Positions 42,546 to 51,490 of a DNA stretch of 64,000 bases are shown here, piece by piece. Source of the DNA: Leptolyngbya sp. BL0902 (GTDB lineage: Bacteria > Cyanobacteriota > Cyanobacteriia > Phormidesmidales > Phormidesmidaceae). A model generated the notes under the pieces. That model was given only the letters and a program-made list of their open reading frames with translations, did not search any database and was not told the DNA's origin. Each line of letters starts with the position of its first letter. Positions within the stretch are counted from its first letter, which is position 1. Made by a program: the position numbers and the translations under genes. The DNA lies in contig NZ_CP046155.1 of assembly GCF_016403105.1 (NCBI RefSeq), positions 496,001 through 560,000 of the forward strand, given 5' to 3'.

Positions 42546-42647
42546 ATGCCTTTCCTACCTTCCGTGCCCCAGATGACTAGGCCCAGGTCATTCAGCCGTC
42601 TGCGATCTTTGCCGCAGACCGTGGCCGCCCATAGCTGGGGCTATCCA

Positions 42648-43436
42648 TCAACCCAAGCCGGAGGAGGCGAGGTTGCCATGGCGGCTGTGGCCGTTGGTTT
42701 CGGCGGTTACGCGCTCGACATTAAAGCGATACCCCACGTTGCGGACGGTCTGAATGATGTTGGGCTGGCGAGGATCGACCTCAATCTTTTTGCGTAGGGA
42801 CAGAATATGGGTATCGACGGTGCGGGGATTGTCGATGGCATCGGGCCAAGCTCGTCGTAGCAAATCGGTGCGGCTGAGGGGAGCCCCAGATGCCTGGGTC
42901 AGGACGTAGAGCAGGCTAAATTCTTGGGGGGTAAGGTCGATATATTCGCCTCGGAAATGCACTCGGCGCTGCACTAGGTCAATGTTGAGGTCGCCATAGG
43001 TGAGGGAGGCCGGAGCTGTCATCAGCCGACTACGACGGGTGAGCGCCTCTACCCGAGCCAAAAATTCCTGCATCCCAAAGGGCTTGGTGAGGTAGTCGTC
43101 GGCTCCGGCCCGCAGACCCGCTACAATGTCTGCCTCGGTAGTGCAGGCGGAGAGGATCATAATGAGGGGTTGACCGTGGCTGTGCAGCCAACGGCACAGC
43201 TCCAAACCATTACCATCGGGCAACTGAGAATCTAGGATAACCAGGTTGGGCTGTTTGGCCCGAAATAATTCGCGAGTTCGCACCATATCGGCTGACTGAA
43301 AGACTTTGTAGCCAGCCTGCTGAAGGTGCCACCCCAGGAGTGAACGCAAGTGGGGGTTGCCCTCAATGACGTGAACGGATACAGAACCCACAGAAATTAG
43401 CGATAGACGGCAGCTTTCACCAGCCCAACATATCAA
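42648..43436 (-). CDS. OmpR-family response regulator
   Basis: About 262 residues (or ~246 if the GTG at 43388 is used). The receiver domain shows the phospho-accepting Asp in NLVILDSQLPDG, a Ser in MILSACTTEADIV and the invariant Lys in DDYLTKPFGMQEFLARVEAL. The winged-helix output (LTPQEFSLLYVLTQASG, VDTHILSLRKKIE, TVRNVGYRFN) binds DNA. The usual N-terminal acidic pair is reduced to VIEGNPHL, so metal binding may be weak. No sensor kinase is adjacent. I do not assign a named regulator. Confidence 0.88.
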   Translation of the reverse strand: MICWAGESCRLSLISVGSVSVHVIEGNPHLRSLLGWHLQQAGYKVFQSADMVRTRELFRAKQPNLVILDSQLPDGNGLELCRWLHSHGQPLIMILSACTTEADIVAGLRAGADDYLTKPFGMQEFLARVEALTRRSRLMTAPASLTYGDLNIDLVQRRVHFRGEYIDLTPQEFSLLYVLTQASGAPLSRTDLLRRAWPDAIDNPRTVDTHILSLRKKIEVDPRQPNIIQTVRNVGYRFNVERVTAETNGHSRHGNLASSGLG

Positions 43437-43775
43437 AGGCTGATGGTCTTTTTTGTAGCTAGAGTTACCCCCACCCTCCCAAGATAGCGCTAGGGTTTTG
43501 GCGGCCTTCTATCCCCTTCGTTAAGGCGCTTTCCTGCCTATTATCGACCTGGCCTTGGCCCTCTGTCCGTCGATCTAATCCCCAGGCAACCTGGCCTTTG
43601 AGGGGAGGCGATCTCTTGATTTTGGCTAGAACCTAAAAAAAATGGAAGAACGGTGGGATCAAAAAGGGGGCAAATGGCCTCAAAATGGCCTAATACCTTC
43701 AAAAAAGCCGCTATACTCCCGAAATCAGGATTTAGCCTCGCCGCTACTATGGGGTTAGCGATAGGTTCGCAAACC

Positions 43776-44174
43776 ATGATTTCGATCCATGATGGCTATA
43801 TTCTCGTCCTAGACCCAGAGCACCAGGAGATCCGCAATATTCACGCCATGGAGGCCGACTTGCCCTACCCGGTGTTGGTGGCCCAGTCTGCGGAGCAAGC
43901 CATCGGCTGGCTGAGGCAGGGCCAGCCCTGCTTGGTCATTTTGGTGGGCAATAGTCGCCAAGCCTGGTCATCAACGCTGGCACGACATTTACGACAAATA
44001 TCACCCAATAACGCCGTTACGATTGTAGCCCTTACCGATTCTGCGAGCCCCCAGTGGAACCACACAGAGGATGTGCCAGAATTAGATGGGTTTCTTGTCA
44101 AACCGCTCAGCCTTGATATTATTAGATCCTTGGTTGAATCGGCCCAAGCTCGACAGACCTGGCAAGGGGCTTGA
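43776..44174 (+). CDS. Receiver-like protein lacking the phospho-acceptor
   Basis: About 132 residues from ATG 43776. It has a receiver-like beta/alpha rhythm: GYILVLDPEHQEIRN, CLVILVGNSRQAWSS, AVTIVALTDSASPQ, LDGFLVKPLSLDIIRSLV. The Lys-Pro motif (VKPLS) is kept, but the Asp of strand 3 is replaced by VGNS. It would thus be a pseudo-receiver. It is divergent from the OmpR-type regulator gene, 339 bases away. An upstream ATG at 43653 gives 41 extra, non-conserved-looking residues. Confidence 0.6.
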   Translation: MISIHDGYILVLDPEHQEIRNIHAMEADLPYPVLVAQSAEQAIGWLRQGQPCLVILVGNSRQAWSSTLARHLRQISPNNAVTIVALTDSASPQWNHTEDVPELDGFLVKPLSLDIIRSLVESAQARQTWQGA

Positions 44175-44321
44175 GAATTTTTTTGACAAGCCTACCCAAG
44201 GCCAGGGATAGGTGTTAGAAAAATTTTTATTTGATTGCGTATTTTAACGGTTTAAATACAGAAAAATCTCAATTCGGTTGGCTGAAATGGGTATGCTTTG
44301 AAAAGGCCAAGGGAGCCCTCC

Positions 44322-44618
44322 ATGCTGCCAAAAATTCTCGAAGAACGTCGCATTCAAGTCTTTAAGTTTTGGTTTGGTGGGGCATTACAGGATGGCTCGC
44401 ACTATCAGAATGAGCTGTACTACCGTGCCCTGACGGTGGAGAGTACCCAGCGTACGCGGCTCTATCACCTCGCCTGTAAGCTCAGTGAACAGGGCGGCAC
44501 GGTGTTGATCACCGTTGGCGATGAGCAGTACAGCATTTGGATTAGCCTCCGTAACCAATCCCTCATGCATCAGGTGATGGAGAATCGGCTGGCGGGGTTG
44601 CCCCGTCCGTCACTCTAG
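44322..44618 (+). CDS. 98-residue protein of unknown function
   Basis: From ATG 44322 a compact protein with KILEERRIQVFKFWFGGA, HYQNELYYRALTV, RTRLYHLACKLSEQGGTVLI and EQYSIWISLRNQSL. It looks like a small single-domain cyanobacterial protein (beta-alpha pattern) but I do not know its function. The frame opens 8 codons earlier at 44298. The region just upstream (44175-44297) is AT-rich and likely holds its promoter. Confidence 0.55.
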   Translation: MLPKILEERRIQVFKFWFGGALQDGSHYQNELYYRALTVESTQRTRLYHLACKLSEQGGTVLITVGDEQYSIWISLRNQSLMHQVMENRLAGLPRPSL

Positions 44619-44631
44619 GGCAGGCTGGGGG

Positions 44632-45783
44632 CTAGGTGGTTGGGCACCACTGCCCCTGATCGATCACGCCCTGGATTGTCCATTGGTGCGGATCAAACAC
44701 CACGACATTTGCGCCGTATCCTGGGGCCAGTTTTCCTAGGGTTTGATCCACACCAATGGCGCGGGCCGGATAGAGGCTGGCCATCCGTAGGGCTTCGGCC
44801 AGGGGCAAACCTACTTGATCGACGCAGTGACGCACCGCTTCGATCAGGGTGAGGGCCGATCCGCCTAGGGTGCCCTCCGCCGAGACACATTTGCCCTCGC
44901 GGTAGAACACCTCCTGCCCGCCGATGATGAAGGACGCCATCGCTGTGCCCACGGGGGGGGTGGCGTCAGATACCAGAACCAGGTGATCCCCCTTCAGCCG
45001 ATGGGCCAACTGCACCGAATCAAAGTGGACATGGTGGCCATCTACAATGATGCCCGCGTAGACGTCAGGACGGCTAAACGCAGCGCCGACCAAACCGGGC
45101 GACCGTCCCATCCAGGGCGACATGGCATTGAACAAATGCGTCACCATGCGGATGCCCGCCTCAAACCCTGCTATCGCCGCCTCAAAGTTGGCGTCGGAAT
45201 GGCCCGCTGATACCCGAATGCCCGCCTCCACTAGTCGCCGAATCTGAGCTGCCGAAACCTGTTCTGGGGCTAGGGTGATTAGGCGGACTCGCTCTGGGCC
45301 AGCTTCTATCATCTGGGTCATCATGGCGTCATCCGCAGGGCGCACATAGCGACCGTCGTGGATGCCTCGCCGTTTGGGGTTGAGGTAAGGCCCTTCTAGA
45401 TGCAGCCCCAGCACCCGATGAGGATACTGCCGCCGATAGGCATCTACCACGGCTATGGCCTGCTCCATCGCCTGATCGGAGGTCGTGATCAAAGTGGGCA
45501 GAAAGCTGGTGGTACCACTTCGCAGGTTGGTGCGATGCATGGTGCTCAGGGTGTCTGGGGTAATGGCATCGTTAAACATCACCCCGCCGCAGCCGTTGAG
45601 CTGGAGGTCAATGAAGCCCGGAGCCGCCACCCAGCCCGATCCCTCCTGGCGGGGCAGGTCTGAGGGCAGACTGGCCGTGGGCACCACATCCAAAATGGTG
45701 GATCCATCCACAATCAGGGCGTGGTTCGACAGAATGCGATAGCCCGTATATAGCGTGCATTGGGTTAGGGCATATCGGGTCAT
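44632..45783 (-). CDS. nagA: N-acetylglucosamine-6-phosphate deacetylase
   Basis: A 383-residue amidohydrolase that removes acetate from GlcNAc-6-phosphate in amino-sugar recycling. Motifs: APGFIDLQLNGCGGVMFND near the N-terminus, VLGLHLEGPYLNPKRRGIHD (metal and substrate site), SAGHSDANFEAA (His ligand), THLFNAMSPWMGRSPG, and VLVSDATPP (catalytic Asp). The length is typical. No nagB is adjacent in the window. Confidence 0.93.
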   Translation of the reverse strand: MTRYALTQCTLYTGYRILSNHALIVDGSTILDVVPTASLPSDLPRQEGSGWVAAPGFIDLQLNGCGGVMFNDAITPDTLSTMHRTNLRSGTTSFLPTLITTSDQAMEQAIAVVDAYRRQYPHRVLGLHLEGPYLNPKRRGIHDGRYVRPADDAMMTQMIEAGPERVRLITLAPEQVSAAQIRRLVEAGIRVSAGHSDANFEAAIAGFEAGIRMVTHLFNAMSPWMGRSPGLVGAAFSRPDVYAGIIVDGHHVHFDSVQLAHRLKGDHLVLVSDATPPVGTAMASFIIGGQEVFYREGKCVSAEGTLGGSALTLIEAVRHCVDQVGLPLAEALRMASLYPARAIGVDQTLGKLAPGYGANVVVFDPHQWTIQGVIDQGQWCPTT

Positions 45784-45885
45784 GGCGTTCGGTCTTGGTG
45801 AAGGTCGGGGTTAATCATAGGCTACGGCAGCGTGGATGGCCCAGCCATGCCTGAGCAGTCCGATGTTCTTGCCCTAATGCGGCAA

Positions 45886-45984
45886 TCACAATATTCCAGC
45901 CACAATATTCCAGCCACAATATTCCAGGTACAACGCCTCAATCACGATGGTTTAGCCGCAATGGTTTAACCAAAATGGTTTAAC
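45886..45984. repeat. Two arrays of three 14-bp tandem repeats
   Basis: Array 1 (45886-45927) is three units of CCACAATATTCCAG. Array 2 (45943-45984) is three units of CGCAATGGTTTAAC with drift. A 15-base spacer separates them. They lie between the divergent nagA and YedE-type genes. Confidence 0.9.
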
Positions 45985-46007
45985 CGCAGCGTTACCCTAT
46001 CTAGCAA

Positions 46008-46030
46008 TTAACGTATTACTATATCGTTAA
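46008..46030 (+). promoter_or_regulatory. Possible operator before the YedE pair
   Basis: TTAACG (46008-46013) and CGTTAA (46025-46030) form a 6-bp inverted repeat with an AT-rich 11-base centre, 48 bases before the first YedE start. It could bind a dimeric repressor; YedE genes are often controlled by ArsR-type sulfide sensors. This is suggestive only. Confidence 0.3.
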
Positions 46031-46077
46031 GTGGTAAATTTATTGATCCACAACCTTGCAACAACGAGAGGAACCCT

Positions 46078-46497
46078 ATGGTGATTGATTGGTGGTATGG
46101 CCTATTAGGCGGCGGGCTGATTGGCCTTAGCGCCACGCTGCTGCTGGCCTTTAACGGACGCATCGCAGGTATTAGCGGCATGGTCAATGGGGCGATTAGC
46201 TTCGCTAGGGCCGAGAGTTGGCGCTGGATTTTCCTGGTGGGGATGCTGGGTGGCGGCGCACTGTATGAGTATGCCCTGGCCCCCAATCCCACCCCAACCT
46301 ATGACTTTGCCCCCGTCACCATGATCATCGCCGGATTGCTGGTGGGTTTTGGCACCCGCATGGGCAATGGCTGTACCAGTGGCCACGGCGTTTGTGGGTT
46401 GGGGCGGCTCTCGGTGCGATCCTTAGTGGCAGTAGTGAGCTTCATGGTGGCGGGCTTTGTGACGGTGTTCATCACCCGCCATATTCTGGGGCTGTAG
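46078..46497 (+). CDS. YeeE/YedE-family membrane protein, first half-type
   Basis: A 139-residue protein with four hydrophobic segments and the conserved GNGCTSGHGVCGLGRLS motif carrying the cysteine of the sulfur-transport (YeeE/YedE, PmpA-like) family. Family members take up thiosulfate or move sulfur compounds across the membrane. It is paired with the gene at 46593, and the two probably form one transporter. Confidence 0.85.
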   Translation: MVIDWWYGLLGGGLIGLSATLLLAFNGRIAGISGMVNGAISFARAESWRWIFLVGMLGGGALYEYALAPNPTPTYDFAPVTMIIAGLLVGFGTRMGNGCTSGHGVCGLGRLSVRSLVAVVSFMVAGFVTVFITRHILGL

Positions 46498-46592
46498 GTC
46501 ATTTTTTGCCTCAGTCGTCCCCGGTCTCCTATCCAAGTGCCATCTGCTTCTCGAAACTATCTCTACAACACGCCTTCACCGCACCCATAACC

Positions 46593-47054
46593 ATGAAATT
46601 TCAACAACACCTTGTCACCCTCGTTTCTGGTCTGCTCTTCGGCCTAGGTTTAGGCTATGCCCAGATGATCGATCCCGAAAAGGTCATTGGCTTCCTCGAC
46701 TTACTAGGATCTTGGGATCCAACCCTAGCCTTTGTCATGGGAGGGGCGGTCGCCGTGACGCTGGTGACGTTCCGATTTATCCTCAAGCGGCCTCACCCCA
46801 TCTTCGGCAGTAAATTCTATGTGCCCACCCGCCAAGACATTGACAAGCCCCTCATCCTCGGAGCGGCCCTGTTTGGCATTGGCTGGGGCATTGGCGGCTA
46901 TTGTCCTGGCCCCGCCATTACGGCCTTGGTGCTGGGGTCTTTGAACCCGGTACTGTTCCTTGGGGCGATGGTGCTTGGATCGCTCTCCTACAAGTGGATC
47001 AGTGATCGCACCCCGCCAGAATCGACCCCTACGCCAGAAAGTCGCCCTAGCTGA
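46593..47054 (+). CDS. YeeE/YedE-family membrane protein, second half-type
   Basis: About 153 residues from ATG 46593. It has hydrophobic segments and the companion motif GIGWGIGGYCPGPAITAL, again with one conserved cysteine. The N-terminus (LVSGLLFGLGLGYAQMIDPE) matches PmpB-like partners. It begins 95 bases after the first gene and on the same strand, as is usual for this two-gene transporter. The C-terminus is Pro-rich. Confidence 0.85.
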   Translation: MKFQQHLVTLVSGLLFGLGLGYAQMIDPEKVIGFLDLLGSWDPTLAFVMGGAVAVTLVTFRFILKRPHPIFGSKFYVPTRQDIDKPLILGAALFGIGWGIGGYCPGPAITALVLGSLNPVLFLGAMVLGSLSYKWISDRTPPESTPTPESRPS

Positions 47055-47224
47055 TAGAACGGTCACAAAACCGTGGAGGCCGATGCCGCGACGGGATTGG
47101 TAGCGGCGGTGATGGCAACCCCTAAAATCCAAAGAAGGCTGAACTTATTGGGGCAAGCTCAAAGATTGGCACTATCCTGATAAAGACTTCTTTGATCACG
47201 CCATCATCCAGTCCAGCCGTAGTT

Positions 47225-48139
47225 ATGCAAAACTTTCTGCCCATTGCCTACTTTGAAGGCCAGTTTCGGGACTTTCAAGACGCCAAGCTCTCCATTGCCA
47301 CCCACGCCCTCCACTACGGAACGGGAGCCTTTGGTGGGCTGCGGGGCATTCCCGATCCTCACCACGAGGGGCAGATTTTGCTGTTTCGCCTAGATCGCCA
47401 CAGCCAGCGCCTTAGCACCAGTGCACGGCTGCTAAATTACGATCTCCCTGCCGAAACGATCCAGTCGGTGCTGATTGATTTCGTCAAGAAAAACCAGCCG
47501 AAGGTATCGTTTTACCTGCGCCCCTTTGTCTACACCTCTGATTTAGGCATTTCTCCCCGCCTACACAAGGTGGAGAAAAATTTCTTTGTCTACGGCCTAG
47601 AACTAGGGGACTACCTCTCGCCGGAGGGGGTTTCCTGTCGAATTAGCTCCTGGTATCGCCAGGAAGACCGCAGCCTGCCCCTGCGCGGCAAAATCAGCGG
47701 AGCTTACATCACCTCCTCCTTGGCCAAGACCGAAGCGGTGGAATCAGGCTTTGACGAAGCCATTTTGATGAACTCCCAGGGCAAGGTGAGTGAAGCTTCC
47801 GGGATGAATGTATTCATCGTCCGCAACGGCAAGCTGATCACGCCGGGGTTTGAGCAAGACATTCTAGAGGGCATTACCCGCGACAGCATCCTCACCGTAG
47901 CCCGCGACCTCGGCATTGAGGTCGTCGAGCGCCCGGTCGATAAAACCGAACTGTTCATTGCTGATGAGGTGTTCCTCAGCGGTACAGCGGCCAAAATCAC
48001 CCCTGTGCGCCAGGTCGAAACCTACATGACCCCCACCCACCGCCCCATCACCACCCAGCTTCGCGAAAAACTGACGGCCATCACCGAGGGCCGTGATCCT
48101 GCCTACGACCACTGGGTTTTCCGGGTGCCGCTGGCCTAG
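47225..48139 (+). CDS. ilvE: Branched-chain amino acid aminotransferase
   Basis: About 304 residues from ATG 47225 (MQNFLPIAYFEGQFRD). A class IV PLP enzyme that makes Val, Leu and Ile from their keto acids. The PLP lysine lies in ISGAYITSSLAKTEAVESGF; GKVSEASGMNVFIVRNGKL and FLSGTAAKITPV are further family motifs. The length is normal. The frame extends 11 codons upstream without similarity. Confidence 0.93.
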   Translation: MQNFLPIAYFEGQFRDFQDAKLSIATHALHYGTGAFGGLRGIPDPHHEGQILLFRLDRHSQRLSTSARLLNYDLPAETIQSVLIDFVKKNQPKVSFYLRPFVYTSDLGISPRLHKVEKNFFVYGLELGDYLSPEGVSCRISSWYRQEDRSLPLRGKISGAYITSSLAKTEAVESGFDEAILMNSQGKVSEASGMNVFIVRNGKLITPGFEQDILEGITRDSILTVARDLGIEVVERPVDKTELFIADEVFLSGTAAKITPVRQVETYMTPTHRPITTQLREKLTAITEGRDPAYDHWVFRVPLA

Positions 48140-48278
48140 GGAATGTCGCCAGCCCAGGAAGTGCCGCCCGCATGGCCCCTGCCCTGAGTCGCCATCGTGG
48201 TCATCGCCGATACATTGACCGATCCATCAGCAGAGCCAGGGAATCTTAGCCCGATCAACGGCCCCAGACCGAGGCGAG

Positions 48279-50540
48279 TTAGGGGCCACATTGGGGATGG
48301 GTGCCCCCCTGCTGGCAAATGTAGCCAAGCTGATCGGGATCTAGGTTTTTCGCCCTAGAAAAGTCCACCCCAGCTAGGGCATTTCCGGTTTCTGGCTCGG
48401 CGAGGGTGGCAATAAACCCGCTGCTAGGGGGAGCCGTGGCCGTAAAGAAAACTGCGCCTTGCAAATTGGCCCCGGCCAAATTGGCCCCGGTCAGCACCGT
48501 ATCTTGAAGGTTGGCGTTTTGGAGATTGGCGTTTTGGAGATTGGCATTTTCTAGGTGAGCCTGGGTGAGGCGACTGTTGCGGAGATCGGCCTCGGCTAGG
48601 TTGGCTCCGGTGAGGGTGCTTGCTCGCAGGTCGGCGGCATTGAGGTCGGCGCGGGACAGGATGGCCTGGGTGAGATTGGCCCCGGCCAGGGTGGCTTCCC
48701 GCAGGCGGGCTTCGGTGAAGTCGGCCTGGGTGAGTTGAGCTTCGGTAAAGTCGGCCCCGGACAAACTGGTGCCCCGGAAGCGGGCCTGGTCAGCCTCGGC
48801 AGCGATGAACAGGGCGCTGCTGGCGTTAGCCCCAGAGAAGTCGGCATACTGGGCTTGGGCGTTGCTGAGGTTGGCCCGCAGCAGGCTGGCATTGTGAAAC
48901 AGGGTGTGGCGCAGTTGGGCGGCAACCAAGCTGGCCTCCGTCAGGTCGGATTGGCTGAGGTCAGAAATCCAGTCGTCGAAGGTATCAGGACGACCATCGG
49001 GGCCTGGATCAAACAAAATGACCTTGCGTAGCCGCGCCCCAGACAGCACGGCCTGGTTCCAGCGAATTCCGGCGAGGTTCTGTTGCTCTAGCACTAGGGT
49101 AAAGGCATCGGGGCCTTCTGCTACCTGGGCCAAGTTGGTGCCGCTGAGATCAACCCCCTGGAGCTGGCCGCTGTGGAGCACCAAAATTTTGGCTAGGGTG
49201 CGCTTCACGGTGCGCTGACGCAGTTGGGCAATCAGGCGTTGATCGGGGGCCAGGGCAACGATATCGTTGGCCAAGGCCAGGTTGAGGCGTTGGAGATGGG
49301 GTAGGGCTGGTGGCCCCAGGGTAACAAGCGCCTGCTGAATCGTATCCAGCAGGGCCGGATCCCCCGTTTGAGCCAGGAGATCTACCAGCAGCGTGATGGC
49401 TCTCGGATCTTGGCTGCTGGCTAGGGCCAGGGCAGCGGCCTGCTGATCCCGAAAGGTATTGGCTCTCAGGCTGAGGTTCTCTACCAGGGCCAGGAACAAA
49501 TCGTCGCTCCCCCCGGCAGGGGCGGATAGGGCAGTGCCCACCAAGGCCTGTCGCCGCAGACCATGGCCCAGGGCCAAGGCCAACGTAACCCCCGCTACCC
49601 CAAGGGCCATCGACCCCCAGGACAACCGCTGCCACCACCGCTGGGGCTGGGTCTCCTCCAAGGGGGAAATCACAATCGCCCGCAGGCCGCCCTCCTCCTG
49701 GGTCATGGTGAGCAATTGGGCCTGGGCAAAGGGAAACAGCCGATGGGCCGCTGTGGCCACCGTGGGCCGCACAAGGGCCGTTTGCGTCCCCAGGGGGGAG
49801 ACCGTGCCGTCGGGGGCTAGGTCTACCGTGGCAGTTTTAACTTCGCCATGGTGGACAGGATGCCTAACGGGCAACCGTCCCCCCCGCAGCAGCAGCACCT
49901 TAGTCCCCGCCCAATAGTCGTGGAGGGCACGGCGAGACTGGTTCGTTAACCCCGTGGCCCCCAACACCAAGGCGCAGGCCAGTACCGTGCTGCCGCCTGT
50001 CATGCCTGTCAACAACGCGCCGCTGCCCAGCCACACCAGGTAGGCCGCCCCCAACGGAGCCCCGATTTTGCCTCCCCCTTCGCGTAGGAACGCGGCCCGA
50101 TAACCGGGCATCCCATTCTCTAGCGTCACTACTTGCAGCCCCAGCCAAGCTTTCGGCCAACTTTTGCCCGTTTTGGCCACCTGGTGAAGGTGGACTCCTA
50201 GCAGACCCATGGGCAGCAGCACACCGCTGAACCACAGCAAATTGGTGGTGACGGGCACCTCCTGAATGAGGCTAGAACGGGGTTGTCCTAGGGTGCGCGC
50301 TACCCCCCCCTGCACAATCTGCGACACTGGGTTTAGGGGCACCAGATCAGCCTCGACCCGTTGACGTATCCCTTCACCCAACCCCCAGGGCACCGCCGCC
50401 GCCCCCACCAAAAAACCGACCTCCAGCCCCCAGGCCAAAAGCCGCCGCAGGGCCAAGCTGTGGCGATTAGACAGCACCCCCTTCACCCGATCCGCCGATA
50501 CGGGGGTTGCCATGGATTGGGGATGGGAAGTCTGCGCCAT
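48279..50540 (-). CDS. RDD membrane domain / helical repeat / pentapeptide-repeat protein
   Basis: A 753-residue protein. An RDD-type membrane region (~30-220: RRLLAWGLEVGFLVGAAAV, a conserved Arg/Asp pair, three to five hydrophobic helices) is followed by another membrane helix (~305-325). Residues ~345-425 look like HEAT-type helical repeats (DPRAITLLVDLLAQTGDPAL). From ~445 come pentapeptide repeats of A(D/N)LxX form (ADLRNS, ENANLQNANLQNANLQDTVL) that build a right-handed beta helix. It is likely a plasma-membrane protein with a cytoplasmic or periplasmic solenoid. Function unknown. Confidence 0.8.
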   Translation of the reverse strand: MAQTSHPQSMATPVSADRVKGVLSNRHSLALRRLLAWGLEVGFLVGAAAVPWGLGEGIRQRVEADLVPLNPVSQIVQGGVARTLGQPRSSLIQEVPVTTNLLWFSGVLLPMGLLGVHLHQVAKTGKSWPKAWLGLQVVTLENGMPGYRAAFLREGGGKIGAPLGAAYLVWLGSGALLTGMTGGSTVLACALVLGATGLTNQSRRALHDYWAGTKVLLLRGGRLPVRHPVHHGEVKTATVDLAPDGTVSPLGTQTALVRPTVATAAHRLFPFAQAQLLTMTQEEGGLRAIVISPLEETQPQRWWQRLSWGSMALGVAGVTLALALGHGLRRQALVGTALSAPAGGSDDLFLALVENLSLRANTFRDQQAAALALASSQDPRAITLLVDLLAQTGDPALLDTIQQALVTLGPPALPHLQRLNLALANDIVALAPDQRLIAQLRQRTVKRTLAKILVLHSGQLQGVDLSGTNLAQVAEGPDAFTLVLEQQNLAGIRWNQAVLSGARLRKVILFDPGPDGRPDTFDDWISDLSQSDLTEASLVAAQLRHTLFHNASLLRANLSNAQAQYADFSGANASSALFIAAEADQARFRGTSLSGADFTEAQLTQADFTEARLREATLAGANLTQAILSRADLNAADLRASTLTGANLAEADLRNSRLTQAHLENANLQNANLQNANLQDTVLTGANLAGANLQGAVFFTATAPPSSGFIATLAEPETGNALAGVDFSRAKNLDPDQLGYICQQGGTHPQCGP

Positions 50541-50551
50541 GATCCACCGTT

Positions 50552-50593
50552 ACCAATTCAGCATTACCAACACAGCATTACCAATACAGCCCC
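50552..50593. repeat. Three 14-bp tandem repeats
   Basis: ACCAATTCAGCATT, ACCAACACAGCATT and ACCAATACAGCCCC follow head to tail, immediately upstream of the RDD-pentapeptide gene start (minus strand). Confidence 0.8.
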
Positions 50594-50666
50594 ACCCCTG
50601 CACCCAGGCGAGGAACGGAGATTCCTGAGGGCCATTCGCCATCCGAGGCACTCCCAAGAGACAGGG

Positions 50667-50790
50667 CAATCGCGCCTAGCAATCGCGCCTAGACGTCACG
50701 CTGCCAAGGTTGAGGTAAGGCGATGGTGCTTTATGTTTTAGCACTCAATTCCCGTTCTGAGCACAGAACTTTGGGGAACCTTTGGGGAAC
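50667..50790. repeat. Two short tandem duplications (13 bp and 11 bp)
   Basis: CAATCGCGCCTAG twice at 50667-50692, and CTTTGGGGAAC twice at 50769-50790. They lie in the 439-base spacer before the next gene. Confidence 0.8.
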
Positions 50791-50979
50791 CTGCGGGTCA
50801 GCCAACCGTCTATCCCTTGGCTGTTGCCCAACCGATGGATTCAAGGCACTCTGCAAACTGGCATAGATCGATGCTGGTCACTGTCGAGACTGCCTACCAT
50901 AGAGATAAGTAACCCAGCGTCCCAGCCGTCTACAACGCTAGGCGCTGCCCCCTTTTCGGGCCAAGGAGGCCGTGCGGTG

Positions 50980-51393
50980 ATGAAAACAATGCGTCAAACC
51001 CTCACTCTTTCCGTTGTGGCGTTGGCTCTGTCCTTCCTAGGGGGCACGGCCCTGGCTCAGTCTGTGGCCCGCACCCCCCTTACCCAGACCGTTCAGGCCC
51101 AGGGATCGGTCACGCCAAGCCAACCCTCTGCCTGTGGCCTTCGTGCCCCTGGGGCCGCTCAAGTGCTGGATGTGCGCGAAGACTTTACGGCGGTCAATAT
51201 CGCTGTCAGCGGTAGCCCTGGTCTCACCCTCTTCATCGAAGGGCCAGAGGGCTTTAGCGAGTGCCACACCACCAGCGGCCCATCCGGGACTGTGAATGCG
51301 CCGGGGCTGCTCAACCGAGGGCGCTACACCTTCTATGTTGGCAACGCCAATCCCGTTACGACCACCTACCAACTTGCCATCAGCCAGGACTAA
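50980..51393 (+). CDS. Small exported protein of unknown function
   Basis: About 137 residues from ATG 50980 (an adjacent in-frame GTG also exists), with AAGGAGG about 11 bases upstream. A Sec signal (LTLSVVALALSFLGGTALAQ) is followed by a beta-rich domain with one Cys pair (ACGLRAPG, SECHTTSG). TLFIEGPEGF and LNRGRYTFYVGNANP suggest a pre-peptidase-type or Ig-like beta sandwich. Periplasmic or secreted; function unknown. Confidence 0.65.
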   Translation: MKTMRQTLTLSVVALALSFLGGTALAQSVARTPLTQTVQAQGSVTPSQPSACGLRAPGAAQVLDVREDFTAVNIAVSGSPGLTLFIEGPEGFSECHTTSGPSGTVNAPGLLNRGRYTFYVGNANPVTTTYQLAISQD

Positions 51394-51490
51394 CCTTGGC
51401 CTGCCCTCCAAGCCAATCCCAGAAAGGCTGAGTAGGCTGCGCCGCTTGGGAATCAGGGCGATAGAACCTGGAGGGGGCAGGAGGCAAATC

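Noticed and set aside
46078-47054. YedE pair as one gene broken by a frameshift
   Set aside because: Each half has its own start, a complete family motif and a 95-base spacer; two-gene forms of this transporter are normal.
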